From the NCBI GenBank assembly GCA_030431455.1, contig JAUIJE010000005.1:451460-515459 (forward strand): a stretch of DNA of 64,000 nucleotides, written 5' to 3'. Position numbers and translations under genes: made by a program. Below are positions 62,572 to 64,000 of the stretch, one piece after another. The notes beneath the pieces are model-generated. The model did no database searches, was not told the DNA's origin, and was given only the letters and a program-made list of their open reading frames with translations. This DNA comes from a bacterium (GTDB lineage Bacteria; Myxococcota; UBA727; JAUIJE01). Positions within the stretch are counted from its first letter, which is position 1. The number at the start of each line of letters is the position of its first letter.

Positions 62572-63998
62572 GGCACCATCCCGATGTCGATGGTGTAGCT
62601 GCCTTCGTCGCCCTGTCCCAGCACGCTCAGCGTATAGCGCACATCGCGCAGCACCGAGAAGGTCACGTCGACCACCGCCCCCTGCGCGTCGGTGTACAGG
62701 CCCTGGAGCGCGAGGTTGGGGCTCGTTCCCGCCCACACCACCGCCCGCACCGGGGCGCCCCCGTCGGTGGCGACCACCAGGCGCACCTGCCCGTTGGCGG
62801 TCGGCGTGAATGTCCATTCGTCCGACTCGTCGTCGGCCGCGGTCCCGCTCGCGTCGGCGTCGAACACGTAGCCGCGCGCGGGCGCGTCCAAACGCCCCGC
62901 GAACAGCAGGCGGGGCCCCCCCACCGGCACCAACAGTCCCATGGGGGTGGGCGCGAACCGGTCGAGCTGCTCCAGCTCTTGCACCACCCGCACGTCGAGG
63001 GCGTAGGGCGCGGCCACCGCCGCGGGCCCGACCACGCGCAGCGTCACGACTTGGCCCGCGGTCACCGCCACCCCGGCCCGCTCCGGGTTGTTGCCGAGGG
63101 CCCCGTCGCTGCTCAGGCCCTCGATGGTGACATCGAGGTTGGCCACGCTGGCCACAAACCGCAGGGTCACCACCAAGGTGCCCTCGACCGCGGCCTGGAC
63201 GGCGTAGCGGTCCACGTCGCCGGCCGCGTGGTGGCCGACGAGGGTGACCCCGTCGGGCGCGGGCACAAACCCCACCTGCTGGGCCACGTCATCGTTGGGC
63301 TCGATCTCGTTGAGGAACAGGCCCGGGGCGGTGGGCACACAGGCTGCGCCGATGCCCGCGGTCCCGCTCGGCTCCTGCCCGGGGTTGGGCACGTCGGGGC
63401 AGTTGTCGACGCCGCCGCAGCCCTGGCCCACCACCGCCGCGCTGTTGCACCAGCCGTCGCCGTCCCGGTCGGTGTCGCAGACATCGCCGGCGCCGTCCTC
63501 GTCGAGATCGGTCTGGTCGGGGTTGGCGATGCCGGGGCAGTTGTCGCGCTCGTCATCGGTCTCGTCCCCGTCGGCGTCAAACGCGTCGTTGCAGGCATCG
63601 CCCGGCCCGGCCCCGTCGGTGTTGGCTTGGTCGGGGTTGGCGATGGCGGGGCAGTTGTCGGCCACCGGGGGACAAGCCTCGGCGAGCCCGGGGGCGTCGC
63701 AGACCCCGTCGTTGTCGAGGTCAATGTTGGTGCAGTCACCGGCAAACACGATGCACGGGTCGCAGGCGTCGCCCAGCTCGTCCCCGTCGGTGTCGAGCTG
63801 CGCGGGGTCGAACACGCCGTTGCACACGTCGCAGGCATCGCCGGCTTGGTCCCCGTCCCCGTCGGCCTGCGCCAGGTTGGGCGTGCGGGGACAGTTGTCG
63901 ACCAGGTCGAACACCCCATCGTCGTCGCTGTCGTCGCAGGCATCGCCCAGCCCGTCGAAGTCGCGATCGGACTGGGCGGGGTTTTGGGTGTTGGGGCA
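62568..63998 (-). CDS. Secreted protein with thrombospondin type-3-like repeats (5' end outside window)
   Basis: Partial: the frame is open to the window edge. At least eight Asp/Cys-rich repeats are visible (DNCPxxxNPDQxDxDxDGxGDACD, as in thrombospondin type-3), which bind Ca2+ in related proteins. A PPC-like beta domain follows (LNEIEPNDDVAQQVGFVPAP, VTLRFVASVANLDVTIEGLS), then a second beta domain ending DEGSYTIDIGMVP. The stop overlaps the start of the TonB-dependent receptor gene. It is probably displayed on or released from the cell surface together with that receptor. Confidence 0.88.
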   Translation of the reverse strand, partial: CPNTQNPAQSDRDFDGLGDACDDSDDDGVFDLVDNCPRTPNLAQADGDGDQAGDACDVCNGVFDPAQLDTDGDELGDACDPCIVFAGDCTNIDLDNDGVCDAPGLAEACPPVADNCPAIANPDQANTDGAGPGDACNDAFDADGDETDDERDNCPGIANPDQTDLDEDGAGDVCDTDRDGDGWCNSAAVVGQGCGGVDNCPDVPNPGQEPSGTAGIGAACVPTAPGLFLNEIEPNDDVAQQVGFVPAPDGVTLVGHHAAGDVDRYAVQAAVEGTLVVTLRFVASVANLDVTIEGLSSDGALGNNPERAGVAVTAGQVVTLRVVGPAAVAAPYALDVRVVQELEQLDRFAPTPMGLLVPVGGPRLLFAGRLDAPARGYVFDADASGTAADDESDEWTFTPTANGQVRLVVATDGGAPVRAVVWAGTSPNLALQGLYTDAQGAVVDVTFSVLRDVRYTLSVLGQGDEGSYTIDIGMVP

Positions 63999-64000
63999 GT

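Overview
The window is about 64 kb of very GC-rich, densely coding bacterial DNA. It has a large set of secreted lipoproteins, thrombospondin type-3-like Asp-rich repeats, a MYXO-CTERM-like C-terminal anchor, long Gly-Asp runs, a TonB-dependent receptor, RND and TolC genes, and an rpoN-hpf-ptsN-hprK-rapZ cluster. Together these point to a Gram-negative of the myxobacterial / former deltaproteobacterial kind (Myxococcota or a close relative). That placement is inferred from gene content. No rRNA, tRNA, CRISPR array, insertion sequence or phage gene was recognised.

Layout. 1-7.4 kb is mostly metabolic: the end of an aldo/keto reductase, glmS, an aldehyde dehydrogenase, a sugar-nucleotide epimerase and a FabF-type ketoacyl synthase. 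7.4-15.5 kb holds an RND permease gene overlapping a TolC-like gene with no adaptor gene between them, a Nudix hydrolase, and a tightly coupled trio (45-residue exported Cys/Asp peptide, ECF-like sigma factor, membrane protein). 15.5-17.5 kb is a tandem pair of paralogous lipoproteins whose stalks are Gly-Asp repeats of different length. 17.5-25.7 kb carries a Ski2-like helicase, an M48 metalloprotease lipoprotein, a large glycosidase-like lipoprotein followed by an AAC(6')-like acetyltransferase, and a short protein made only of secretin N-terminal domains. 25.7-31.6 kb has a hybrid histidine kinase, a thiolase / 3-hydroxyacyl-CoA dehydrogenase pair and a charged repeat protein.

31.6-39.2 kb is the most unusual region. 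Six minus-strand genes are joined almost entirely by overlapping stop/start codons. They encode a VWA-domain lipoprotein, a lipoprotein with regulatory-like beta-sandwich repeats and a GATase/ThuA-like domain, a beta-helix lipoprotein, a small lipoprotein, an InlB-repeat / Cys-rich lipoprotein and a TPR membrane protein. This looks like a surface or envelope complex of unknown function. 39.7-49.5 kb has a Nudix-metallo-beta-lactamase fusion, a pentahaem cytochrome fused to membrane and TPR regions, a GST, a 983-residue calcium-repeat surface protein and an OmpA-like protein.

49.7-59.8 kb is the nitrogen/carbon-control cluster: rpoN, hpf, an IIA-Ntr-like gene, HPr kinase, an alpha/beta hydrolase whose stop overlaps the rapZ start, rapZ, an IIA-Man-like gene, HPr and Enzyme I. 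An antisense GH79-like lipoprotein gene interrupts it. No sugar permease is present, so the phosphorelay here looks regulatory. The window ends with a TonB-dependent receptor coupled to a partial calcium-repeat protein.
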